The notes under the pieces: generated by a model | Database searches by the model: none | What the model was told of the DNA's origin: nothing | What the model saw: the letters and a program-made list of their open reading frames with translations, nothing else | Part shown: positions 13,563 through 23,113 of the stretch, piece by piece | Numbering within the stretch: position 1 is the stretch's first letter | Layout of the letters: the number at the start of each line of letters is the position of its first letter | Program-made: the position numbers and the translations under genes | NCBI GenBank assembly: GCA_003008705.1 | Contig: PDUO01000027.1 | Location: 190,425 to 254,424 of the forward strand | Reading direction: 5' to 3' | Length of the DNA: 64,000 nucleotides | From: Pezicula radicicola | Taxonomy: Eukaryota > Ascomycota > Leotiomycetes > Helotiales > Dermateaceae

Positions 13563-13744
13563 TGTATTGGTGTTTGGGAGCCAACTGTGGCGCTTTTGTT
13601 TGAATACAACACTTTTTGACCTTTGGCGCGTTGGAAGTGCTATCAATCGGACGCGGAATTTGCTTAGACAGATGAGGTCTTCCCTTTAGTAGCCCTCCCA
13701 GAAAGCGGCCCAGCTGCGTGTCGCATGGATGGCGCCTAAATGCC

Positions 13745-13754
13745 AACTCGGCCG
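13745..13754. promoter_or_regulatory. CGGCCG-containing 10-mer shared by both dioxygenase promoters
   Basis: AACTCGGCCG, 183 bp upstream of the dioxygenase 1 ATG. The identical 10-mer lies 225 bp upstream of dioxygenase 2 (39805-39814). CGGCCG is an inverted pair of CGG triplets with no spacer, a possible Zn2Cys6 regulator site. Confidence 0.4.
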
Positions 13755-13801
13755 CGACGGGAATAAAAGACAGTGTACTGACTAGCGTCTTACAAAAACG
13801 C

Positions 13802-13807
13802 TGATAA
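13802..13807 (+). promoter_or_regulatory. GATA-type site (TGATAA)
   Basis: Matches HGATAR, the site of the AreA-type nitrogen regulator. It lies in the divergent dioxygenase/hydrolase promoter. A hexamer this short occurs often by chance, so weight comes only from the neighbouring sites. Confidence 0.35.
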
Positions 13808-13864
13808 GAACCCGGCCGAGTTTTCGGGTTTGTGGCAAGAATCCCACCTTGCGTTGCTAACGCC

Positions 13865-13878
13865 TCGGAGGAAACCGA
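13865..13878. promoter_or_regulatory. TCGG-N6-CCGA operator, UaY/Ppr1 type
   Basis: The sequence TCGG AGGAAA CCGA is an inverted CGG pair with a six-base gap. This is the spacing used by Zn2Cys6 dimers of the Ppr1/UaY class, and the flanking T and A match the form reported for Aspergillus UaY, the purine-catabolism activator. It lies 135 bp upstream of the hydrolase ATG and about 303 bp upstream of the dioxygenase ATG. An everted CCG-N6-CGG lies at 13816-13827. Confidence 0.5.
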
Positions 13879-14012
13879 GGGTTTTTGTATATAGCTTCAA
13901 AATTGATAGAAGGATTTCCGTATTATAGAGAGTTCTAAAATAAAACTTGATCCCTTTTGAGCTTCTCGCCGATTTTCCATTGTCTTTTTACCACTGTAGG
14001 GGTCAAGTTACA

Positions 14013-14825
14013 ATGTCGGACGGGACCAAAACATATTACCATACCACAGCTCACGGGACCAGGATCTTTGTTGAAGAATGTGGTACAGGTAATGAGCTAT
14101 TGGTCTTGATGCATGGATTGGGCGGAACGACCAATGCTTTCCAACCTCTCGTTGCTCCTTTATCTCCTCGCTACACCATGCTACGGTTCGATTTCCCTGG
14201 TAGCGGATTCAGCACATACTCCAAAGACTCCCCGCCATCAATTCCCCAATTTGTCGAAGACCTCACTTCGATTTTAAAGGCACGAGGAGGAAATGCTGCT
14301 CCGATTCTTGTCGGTCACTCTTTGGGAAGCATCATTGCTATGCAATACGCTGCACTGCATCCAGAAGTGAAAGCACTTGTTCTCATCGGTCCGGGAAGAT
14401 CAGCGTCACACATTCCTGCTGTGGTTGAAAGGATGGCAGATCTAGGTGCAACAGCCCGGAAAGGCATTGAAGGAATCCGCGACTCAACGGTCGCTAACAA
14501 TGTCGCGCCTAGTTCTTCGGATCTTGTCAGAACAATTGTGCGGCAAATGATCAGTTCACAGGACGCCGAGGGGTATGCTGCAACTTGTGAGGCAGTCTGT
14601 GCCAAGTCTCACATTGACCCTGATTATTCTGCGATCAAATGCCCAACTGTTTTGATAGCCGGCGACCAAGATAATATTTCACCACTTTCCCGGTCTGAAG
14701 AGTTGAAGCGGTTATTGGGTGGTGGTATAATAACGGTAGAGACGGTACATTCTGGTCATCAACAAGTGCTTGAAGATACGGCTGGTGTGCTAAGGGCAAT
14801 AGAGAGGCTTCTGGAAAAGCTCTAA
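14013..14825 (+). CDS. Alpha/beta hydrolase, enol-lactonase-like
   Basis: Intronless, 270 residues from ATG 14013; the in-frame upstream ATG at 13947 adds 22 residues with no family similarity. The fold is clear: oxyanion-hole motif HGLGG (34-38), nucleophile elbow GHSLGS with Ser103, acid in AGDQD (Asp218 or Asp220) and catalytic His249 in HSGHQ. No signal peptide is seen, so it is probably cytosolic. Closest in layout to small soluble hydrolases such as 3-oxoadipate enol-lactonase; the real substrate is unknown. It shares a divergent promoter with dioxygenase 1 and its 3' end lies 44 bp from the 3' end of the convergent regulator gene. This packing suggests the three genes act together, probably in catabolism of one compound. 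Confidence 0.85.
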   Translation: MSDGTKTYYHTTAHGTRIFVEECGTGNELLVLMHGLGGTTNAFQPLVAPLSPRYTMLRFDFPGSGFSTYSKDSPPSIPQFVEDLTSILKARGGNAAPILVGHSLGSIIAMQYAALHPEVKALVLIGPGRSASHIPAVVERMADLGATARKGIEGIRDSTVANNVAPSSSDLVRTIVRQMISSQDAEGYAATCEAVCAKSHIDPDYSAIKCPTVLIAGDQDNISPLSRSEELKRLLGGGIITVETVHSGHQQVLEDTAGVLRAIERLLEKL

Positions 14826-14869
14826 GAAAGCAAAATATGAACAGAAGTTATGTTCAAAGAGATCTGGAC

Positions 14870-17786
14870 TCATATTGAATTTGAAGGCGCTAGCCCTAAA
14901 AGGTCGTCAAACCAATTGACGTTTCTAATATCGAATGTTTCCGTGAAGTGTGGACCAAAGGGATTGACGGAACTGTTGAGTTGTTGACGGTTTTCAGACA
15001 TGGGAACTTGCTGCTTAACATTGGAACTGTTATAATTTGGGAGTGAGTGAGAAAGTCCTGATGATGAAGAGTAATTATGTTCTTGTCCGCCGACTTGTTG
15101 AGGTTGGCTGCCATCACTTTGATAATAAGCTACGCTGTCTTGAAGCCATAGTGGGATATGTGGCGTTGCTAGGGGTGAACTTCCTGGGAGTATCGGCTGG
15201 TCCTCTTCACAGAACTTCTTTACAAAAGCCGAGACATTCAAAGACTTGTCTGCTGAAATGGTAGCCTTCGATATATTCTGTATTCTCTGCGATTCTTTCC
15301 CATCTCCTTGCTTGTGTGCTGAAGTCCGAATGTAAAAATCTTGCTCTTCCTTCAGGAGTTCTGTCAGAAGGCGTGTTCCCCGTGCGGCAATTGAGCTAAG
15401 AGAAACGCTTGCTGAGAGCATTGAAATGGTGTCCGAAACCATTTGTCTATGCTCCACAGATTCTTGAGTTGCTTGATTGCGATTGAAATTATCTAAAGTA
15501 AGTATAATCTGGATAAGTCAGTGCTGGTTCCAAAACTGTTCTTTTCACCCATAGACTCTACTTACAGAAGCTGCAACACTAAAGGCCTGAATTGTCCAAA
15601 GTATAGGACCTTCGTCAGAAGTTTCTTGCTTAACCTCATTTATGATAGTTTTTGCAGCAGCTAAACATGTCCTCCGCGTAAATGCGTATCTTGAATCATG
15701 TAAACTCACCCCAAGGAATTTTCGGTGAATCATGATAATTTTGTGAGCCGCTGTTATTGTGAGGACTCGCCGTGCTAGCGGCACCCAGTTCGGCCATGAA
15801 GGGTCAATAGGAGTTTTGACAGTCATACAAGAAGGGAGTTGATTCGTAACCAACTCTCTCATCCGTTGATCAAAGTGTAGAACTTGTGCGTATTTCGTAC
15901 TCATTGTTTGCGCTTCGGAGGCTTTATCAAGTAATTCAGGCATCAGGCTAGCGACTTCAAATAAGAAGGTCCCATACGTTGTGATTGTTGGTGTTGAAGG
16001 CGGAAGAGGTTGCAGGGTTTCTTCGTCACAATGAAGTGGTGCTTTCGTGGAAAAGTGCCAACGATTGACGCCTTGGCCACATGATCAGTACAGAACTCAA
16101 GTAAAAGAAGACATCCTAGCCATGATACACATACAGTAAGTTTCAGAGAATGGAACCGAAAACCAATCCTGTCTGAACAGTCCGTTAGCGCCATCTCGAG
16201 ATGTGAGGGACGATACCCACATCGCTAGTTGCTGCCACAGCCTACGGCCAGTCTCTTTTTGTATAGCATCCGCGAGACCCTTACCATCCAAATTGCCGGA
16301 TCCCCTTTTGTGACGACCAAGTCTATGCAGGCCCAACGACTGGCCAATGCGGACAGCGGCTGCCAGTAAAACAGACAGAGAATTAGAATACCTAATTCAC
16401 GTAAGTAAGATTTGCATATTATTTTGAAGGACAAACCCACCCTAGTGTGTGCGCGCAATGGGTCATTGCACAAATTGCCTGCACAGAATATACTACTACT
16501 CATCAGCTGATAAGTCGATGTTATCTTCAAGCAAGCTTACTGCAGTGACTCTGCTGGAAAGAGCCAAGATTCAAACACTCAACCGCAGCTTTGTAATACT
16601 GATGCGCCAAACTGCCCTGCTCATCTAGTAAAATGTCAGTTGATAATTCCTAGTATCTTCAGCTTCCATACCTTCATGAAACCCCCAAGAAGCTACTTGC
16701 TTTGATTTTGCGCATGTAATACTGCCGCACATTATAGCAAAGAGAAATGCTGCCCATTGTAGTCCAGTATTTGTCATACTGATGAGACCATGATCTTGGC
16801 TGTAGAATTGATCGAGTTCTCCACTAAATGTTGTGACGTGAAAAGAACAGTGTGCAAATAACAACCAGTCAGCATGATATTCGCATAGTAAGATGACTTG
16901 CGTTTTGCTCGGCAATAGAGCTTGGATTTGGGCCAGTGACAGAGTCTTCACCGGAAGTTGGCCTCCGGCTGAGACGACACTGGGAGAAGGTCCCCATGAC
17001 TGTGCTGACTGAAAAACATCCTTCTCACGGAATACGGTAGTATCTTGGGCAGCGTTTGGATCACTAGTTATGCTACTATCCTTTAACCTCCCCCAAGCGA
17101 GGAATTCGAGAACCGTTGCGGCATCTTCTGCTTCGACGTCTGACCCATTCTGCCCGGAAGATGAGTCTGATTCCAAATTTTCATCTTCATGGCGTGGAAT
17201 TGTACGCGGCACTTCTGATGTAACCGTTCTAGCATGTTTCAAAGGCCGAGATTGTGACACAGAATTAGATGGCAAGTGTTCTTGGGAAGCTTGAGGCTCG
17301 TGTGGTTGAAAAGAAGGCTCATCTACGGCAGAACGTTTCCGACTCTCCAGACGTTGCACGCTGGCTTCAAGGTTCTGAACCCTGTTGGAAAGAGTACTGA
17401 CAAGACTGAGGACCTTCTCATTAAGGGAAGCTTCAGGCACAAGTGGAAGTGGCATCAATGGATGCTCGTGAGCACTTGGGGATAGAGACAGAGACGGACG
17501 AGATCTCTCAATAGTTTGTCCTGGATCAGCACGACGGCACAAGTGCGCTGCGCCTCTGTGAAACATGAGTAGCTGCTCGATGTGCAGGTGAGGTGAGGTG
17601 TAATGGGAATCTTAATCACGTGCCTTTTCGTGCAATTACTACAAGGGATGATCTTTAAAAGGGAGGTTAACGAGGTTGAATAATATTGAGGTTATTCACA
17701 GAATCCATGGAAAATGAACTTACCTTATCGCACTTTATCTTTCGACGTGCACAATCTGCACATGTTTGTGACTTCCTTTGCGACAT
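14870..17786 (-). CDS. Zn2Cys6 fungal transcription factor
   Basis: Eight exons: 17786-17724, 17652-17624, 17555-16672, 16624-16541, 16495-16441, 16391-16135, 16071-15566 and 15508-14870, giving 838 residues exactly in frame. The N-terminal zinc cluster reads C-x2-C-x6-C-x5-C-x2-C-x8-C once exon 2 (29 nt) is joined to exon 3 through a GC-AG intron. A short coiled-coil follows (about residues 65-85, LSNRVQNLEASVQRLESRK). The fungal-specific middle homology region spans exons 3-7; SVQAICAM, AVRIGQSLGLHRLG, WFSVPFSETY and TYGTFLFEVASLMP are characteristic. It is a nuclear DNA-binding regulator expected to recognise CGG triplets, which are present in the neighbouring dioxygenase/hydrolase promoter, so it may control that cluster (inference). 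Intron 4 ends in repeated TAG acceptors, all in frame. Exon 5 is only 55 nt. Confidence 0.92.
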
Positions 17787-18661
17787 GATCACGAATTCAC
17801 GAGCTACGTCTGTCTTCTGGATCCTTCGAATGCCTTTGATTAAAGATGCGAGGCCTATAATTCGTAGGCTCCATGTGTAAGAGATAGCCGAGAGGCAAAG
17901 TTGTCAAGATTATTTTATTTTATTTGAAATACAAGACGGTCAAGAGGATGTCAAGAAGAGGAGCACATATTGAACGTGCAACTAGTTCTACGGAGGACTC
18001 CGATCGGACTAGATAGAAAACAGTATTGATCCGTGAGCTCCGAAGAACAGCCGAAGCAAAACGACCTCCTTTGTTCTTTGTTCCTCCTCTGCTCCTCTCA
18101 ACTCGACCACTCTTTATCGGGCTCGCATAGATCACTAACCACAGAATGCTTCTGTGATTCACTAGCTCTCAAGCACCAAAATTCTATCAGGAATCTATCA
18201 CTTGAGCTCTAAAATCAAAACGACCCTGAGCTACTTACCAGGCACTAAAGATAAGCTGCCGAGTTGGATTGGGAGGCGTGAGGGCTACCTACGTACTCAT
18301 TAGTTGAAATGGGGTTTCTGCGTTGAGAAACCCCTTCCAATTTGAAACTTTTAAAAGAAAGTCAGAGCGGCTCACTACATGAATTATTAGAGTCACATCG
18401 ATGTGCGAAGACAAGTGGGCGGATGATAATTACCTCTGCCGTATGGACTAGCTAAAGCAGCATGGCATCTATATCCTCCGTAAGTACCATTCTTGAAAGC
18501 ATGGCTTCACCTCAAATTCTAGTTTACTACTAGATCTAGTCTCTGTCGTCGAAGTCCTTTACTCTCTAGCATCAGCACGCTTCATTCCATTCATCATATC
18601 CGCAATCATCGTCTCCATCCCCCTTCCGTGGCCCTCACAAAAACAACCCTTTGACTTCAAG
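17787..18661. other. Intergenic between regulator promoter and RING gene 3' end
   Basis: Contains the promoter and 5' leader of the Zn2Cys6 gene (minus strand) and the 3' flank of RING gene 1. No coding frame with recognisable content. Confidence 0.5.
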
Positions 18662-19823
18662 TCATGTACGGTCCCAAATCCACTTCCCACGGCAGAAACA
18701 ACAGTCAATCGACAGCTGCTTAAGGTCATAAGTGCCAGCGCCATATTTTGTATCAAGCCAGTCTCTCATGCACCCCTTGTGTATATTCTGGCCACAAGTA
18801 CCCTGGCACCAATCAGCGTCGTGCAAATGCTCAATCTCCTCGTAGCAGATGGGGCAGCCTTGTGTGAGTGACTTGCGGCGGACAGGTGCTTGGGTTTGAG
18901 CAGGGCTGCAAGCGGATGGATCCCTATGTACTGCTGCTAGTAAATGGCGATAGCCGTTCTGGGGGTTGCGAATGGGGTCAAGTCTAACACCAGGGGGGGG
19001 CTTCAGTGGCCACTCAAGCAGCAAGACCTGGAGATCGAGCGAGGGGACTGAAATTGGGATATCCTCCTACTGGCAGACCGGGAGTAACAGGAATTTGAGG
19101 AGCTAGACCTGGAGATCGAGCCAGTGGACTGAAATTAGGATATTCTACTACCGGCAGAGCGGGAGGACCAGGTATTACCGCATTTAGAGCAGCGTGGTGA
19201 TGGTTTCTATTGCGAAAGAATCCTCGCTGGGATCCAAAGGCTGGCTCCTGTCTTGGAGGTGCTTCTACTCTTGCTTCAGCTTCAAGGGCAGCTTGCTCTC
19301 TCATCCGCCGAGCTCGGGCGAGTTCCAGTCGAAAGTCAGCTTCGGCTTGTTCGAAAGCATTGCGCGGTGGCTGTGGGTCGATGTTTAGATTGTGAACTCC
19401 TCCGCTGATTGCTGCAATTCCTGGCTGGCTATTGACTGCTAGAGGTACCGAACGTCGTGGTGCTTGTAAGCCTGGCTGTTGAGCTGCATTGAGAGCATGC
19501 GCTGCACTAGGCTGTCCGTTTCGTATATCACCAATCGTCACCATCCAACCCCTAACAGTCCTATTCATATTAATATCGGACCGATGGTTACGACGACAAT
19601 GAGTAGACATCGCAACCTCACGCAATAACTCCTCAACTGCTGCATTAGTAGGCGGCATCTGTGCGATTCGATCTAACATTCTGGATGCAGAATCAAGATC
19701 GGTACGAAGGATATGGTTGTTGCATCGTGCGTTTCTTCTTGTGGTATGACCTAGACAGGTGAAATTGTTTTCTGTCGGATCGATGCCAAGGACTGCTCGA
19801 GGGTCCCAGATGTTTGCCGCCAT
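18662..19823 (-). CDS. RING-type (C4HC3-like) zinc-finger protein, copy 1
   Basis: Best model: exon 19823-19071 and exon 19000-18662, 363 residues, close to the 366 of its paralogue at 43401-44501. An N-terminal module has C23, C34, C76 and H80 in conserved positions. A proline-rich linker follows, then a C-terminal RING-like domain: CPIC, then WC-x3-C, GQNIH-x2-C and CCFC. The order resembles the RING of MEKK1/ZSWIM2-type ubiquitin ligases, so it may be an E3 ligase; no partner is evident. The two exons are in different frames. I join them by an intron 19070-19001 (GTAGGA donor, TGAAG acceptor) lying inside an 81-bp tandem duplication (units start near 19024 and 19105). Alternative: a frameshift near the eight-C run at 18993-19000, making it a broken gene. 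The N- and C-terminal assignments are firm; the junction is less so. Confidence 0.75.
19024..19185. repeat. 81-bp tandem duplication inside RING gene 1
   Basis: Two adjacent copies with a period of 81 bp (27 codons), both starting agacctggagatcgag. They encode the repeated peptide YPNFSPLARSPGLA. About the first 60 bp of each unit are clearly alike; the rest is diverged. The predicted intron lies within the copy nearer the 3' end of the gene. Confidence 0.75.
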
Positions 19824-20777
19824 GTTGAAAGTTGGTTGACACTTGGTAGTTGTGGACGAAGTCGAGATGGATGGTGATGCTGCGAAGTATTCAAAGATCC
19901 TGGATGTCTGACTTGAGCGGGATGGTAACGACGTGAATATCTTCTGGCGCTCTTATTGATATTCCCGGGATTGAGCGCTTCAGTCCTTGTGGCTTCTTGT
20001 ATTGTACAAGAGATAGGAAAGGGTTAGGCCGACGAGAATATTCTTGAAATATTACGGTCTTGATATGGGTGGAGCTGATGTGGTTTGAAATGGAAAGGAA
20101 GGTAAGTATAAGTAGGAGCTCGAGGTTAAGTATTCACGCCGCAAGGCCAACAGCTTCAGTTTTGAGACACGTTCGAAGTCAAGAACAAAGAGCCTGCTTA
20201 GGCAATAAAGTGTTAAGCGTTCTTAAAACCCAATATTGATTTTCAACAAAGATGGCGTCCAAAGAAGACATTGTGTTTCAATCATTATTTCACTTCCCAC
20301 TGTTTATAGTAGAAGAAATATTTTCATAGTTACTAAGTGGTTTTTTACACAAAGAAAATTGCACTCTTGATGTGGGCAATCACACTGGTATTGATCAGTT
20401 TAACTCTGTTGAATGTTGAATTCAGGTTAGTTTTGTCACTTATCTCGTCATATTACACGTCTTGAATCCATCCTTGATGCAGCACAGGCTTTGAAAATCC
20501 AATAGAAATCCTCGCAAACAATTCCAATTTCCTACAATGAGAAATCTCTATCTTTGTCAAAAGATCTTTACCAACAGGACCAGCGACAATTCCCGTTTCT
20601 TCAACCAACCCCAAAATCTGACTTATTCAACCTCGCAACAACAGCAGCAACAACAACAATAATGACTCGCTCTCTCACAATGCAGCTCTCAATTTTCAAT
20701 TTCTGCACGTGAATCTTGCTGACCTCGAGAATTTTATCGCTGTTTCCTCAATCGCCGCCTCGATCACCACCTCAATC
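19824..20777. other. Intergenic; promoter of RING gene 1
   Basis: Holds the 5' flank of RING gene 1 (minus strand). Near 20620-20652 there is a CAA/CAG-rich microsatellite. A plus-strand ATG at 20537 opens 42 codons ending in this glutamine-coding run, with no further support as a gene. Confidence 0.45.
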
Positions 20778-21032
20778 ATGTCTTCACCCTCACTGGAAAG
20801 CACATCCAATTTCTTCTTGACCCATCCAGCATACCAATCTCAATCAGGTATATCTTCTTCTGTCTCATTTCCTCGCGCTTACCTTATTTCCACAACCACA
20901 ACACTATCACAAATAACAAGACCGTATCCATCTCAACCCAAGGCTCGCCATTTCCGCTCCCACAAACTTGAAGCAGCGCAAATCTGGGAGGTACGTCAAG
21001 CATGGGCCGATCGCACCCTTTCGAAGAGATAG
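20778..21032 (+). CDS. Possible small protein, 84 residues, unknown
   Basis: An ATG in good context (atcATGtct) opens 84 codons. The first half is rich in Ser and Thr; the C-terminal part (RSHKLEAAQIWEVRQAWADR) is charged and amphipathic and looks more protein-like than the surrounding frames. The upstream 250 bp resemble a fungal promoter and leader (C/A-rich with a CAR repeat). I do not recognise a family, and there are no motifs or membrane segments. It could be a real small gene or chance; homology is the deciding test. Confidence 0.3.
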   Translation: MSSPSLESTSNFFLTHPAYQSQSGISSSVSFPRAYLISTTTTLSQITRPYPSQPKARHFRSHKLEAAQIWEVRQAWADRTLSKR

Positions 21033-22428
21033 TCATTTCAGTCTGGCGCTGCAATACTTCTATTCACATATCCCACAATATTTTACAGTATTTTCATTCT
21101 ATCACTACCATACGCAAATGAAGAAGAAGAAAATCACAAAATCACACCACTGGTACACGGAGGTGAATTACAGCGCACAACAAGATACCTCACGACCCAC
21201 ATACACCCTACGTATCATATCTATATCCATATCAACCAGCCAATACATCGAAAACTACCTACCTACCTACCTAGTAACGAAACGAAATTAGATACCATAC
21301 CAAAAGTAAGCTACCTAACCACCATCTCTCACACATCCGAAAATCACCTAGGGAAAGTCTAACAAATTTTTCTTCAGCTAGTTGTAAAAGCCAGCCGGAC
21401 TGACAAGTGTCGCTAAATTTAAGTATCCAGAATCCACTACCAAAATCCGGATACCTACTCAACTTAGAAGAAATTGCCACGCCGTCATAGACTTTCGGCA
21501 TCCTAAATCAATCCACCTTCTATGGCAAGAAGCTAGTTGGCTATTTAGCCCTCCTTGTCCAAACCGCTGCAAAGCTAGCAACTAAGGTGATTGGGACGGC
21601 GGACTTGTTGTGGGGTCTTTGGCCAACCAATCTCTTATAATTAGACAGTAACTTGAACAGGGAGATAGATTCTCGCTAACAGCCATTAGCCTATTTAGTT
21701 TTAAAACCACTACTTCTTAGAAAAAGATTTATCTTTCCTGTATTTCCTCCATCTCGTTCTCCAACTCTTTCATCACCAAAACTTTCATCGCAGGCAAGAG
21801 TCAGCTTTCCTTCACCTGGAAAGGTTATTGCTACTCCAAACACCACAGTACGTATCAAAATGCGGAAACACATGAGCGAAAGATATCAATTCACCGGCGA
21901 GGAAGAGTACAGGAGACCATGTGGCTTGATACTTGCATTTCGGGTATAGATTTCACTGTTACACTGAAAGAAAGATAGCTAATTATCCTCGCAGTCCACG
22001 ATGCCATCATCCAATGCCTTGGTAAACCGTCCCGAGTTGCGATATCCAACCAGTTCCTCCGTTCAAACACCATTACAACCATACAGCGACCAATGCCTGT
22101 TGTAGAACCCTCCATCACACGTTCCTTAGTATTCTGCTCCCTTTGTCCCTTGTACCCTCTGGACCTCCGGCCTTCAGTTCGAGTGTTCTTGTAGGCTGCA
22201 CAATTGTTAGTTGGCTTGTCATAGGAGGGAGGAAGTGTTCTCACCTCGGATGACAGGTAGTGGATGACCACAAAACCTCTCGAAAGCAATGATGATCCTG
22301 AGCTTGACAAGAGAGGGGAGGCTGTGATGTTGCTGCTGAGCTTCAAGTCGTCGAGATTGTATGAGTTGCTGAGTTGGGTTGAGTTACTCAAGGAGAGCGC
22401 TGCGAGCTGAGAACCGCAAGTCGTTTGG

Positions 22429-22518
22429 GTGACTGACTTGGATTGAGTGACCGACTCCGGTTGAGTTACCGACTTGAGCTGGGTGACTGACTTGAGTTGG
22501 GTGACCGACTTGGGTTGA
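22429..22518. repeat. 18-bp minisatellite, five units
   Basis: Five consecutive 18-bp units of the form GTKACYGACTYSRRYTGR, at 22429, 22447, 22465, 22483 and 22501. On the minus strand one frame reads as a repeated hexapeptide TQxxSV and stays open into the frame that ends at 21891, but there is an in-frame stop just upstream and no ATG, so coding is not supported. Confidence 0.8.
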
Positions 22519-22959
22519 GTTGTTCAAAGACGAGTGCCGAGAGTTTGAGACCTAGAACACATGATTGTGTTCGCAGCGACGTCAGCCGAAGCTGACGAGT
22601 TTGTGCTCTGTCCCCCCTAGTGCTCACAGCCCAACACTCATTGAAGGAATGTAGGCATCAGAGACATGGGGGTTTTTTTCTAGGCCCCTAGATGTGGTAG
22701 CAGACACGAGAGAAAGTTCTACACCAGTTTCTTCCTATGCGTTGAAGTCTCAAAGAGACGGGATGGGGCCCAAAAGAGATATTGACGCACCTTTTGGCAA
22801 TGATGAAAGATAGTATGTCCTACAGGACCATGTCCGCAAAGGACCTCAGAACTGAGCCTCGAAGTGTCGTTATGTGCTGTATCGATTGGAGAATGACTGA
22901 TTGAAAAAAGGCAGATCCGAAAACCGAGTGAGGTATGTCGAAGGGGTGAACATCAGGTG

Positions 22960-23113
22960 GGAGCTTGAGGAGCAATGTATGTATGTACGATGAAGAAGGG
23001 GGAGGGTGTAAGGTAGTGGTGTGTTGAGTGGAGGTCAAAGGAGATTGAAGGAGGATGGTGATGGAGAGAAGAAGAGAAGAGAAGGATGAGGGAGTGGGAG
23101 ATGGGTATATATA
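22960..23113 (-). promoter_or_regulatory. Orphan core-promoter-like segment
   Basis: Read on the minus strand: a TATATATA element (23113-23106) followed by about 100 bases that are nearly all C and T, the usual make-up of a strong fungal promoter and 5' leader. The first ATGs afterwards give only very short frames. It may drive a non-coding RNA or a decayed gene. Confidence 0.35.

Noticed and set aside
21891..22391. 166-codon minus-strand frame
   Set aside because: No ATG start and no recognisable content; mentioned only with the minisatellite.
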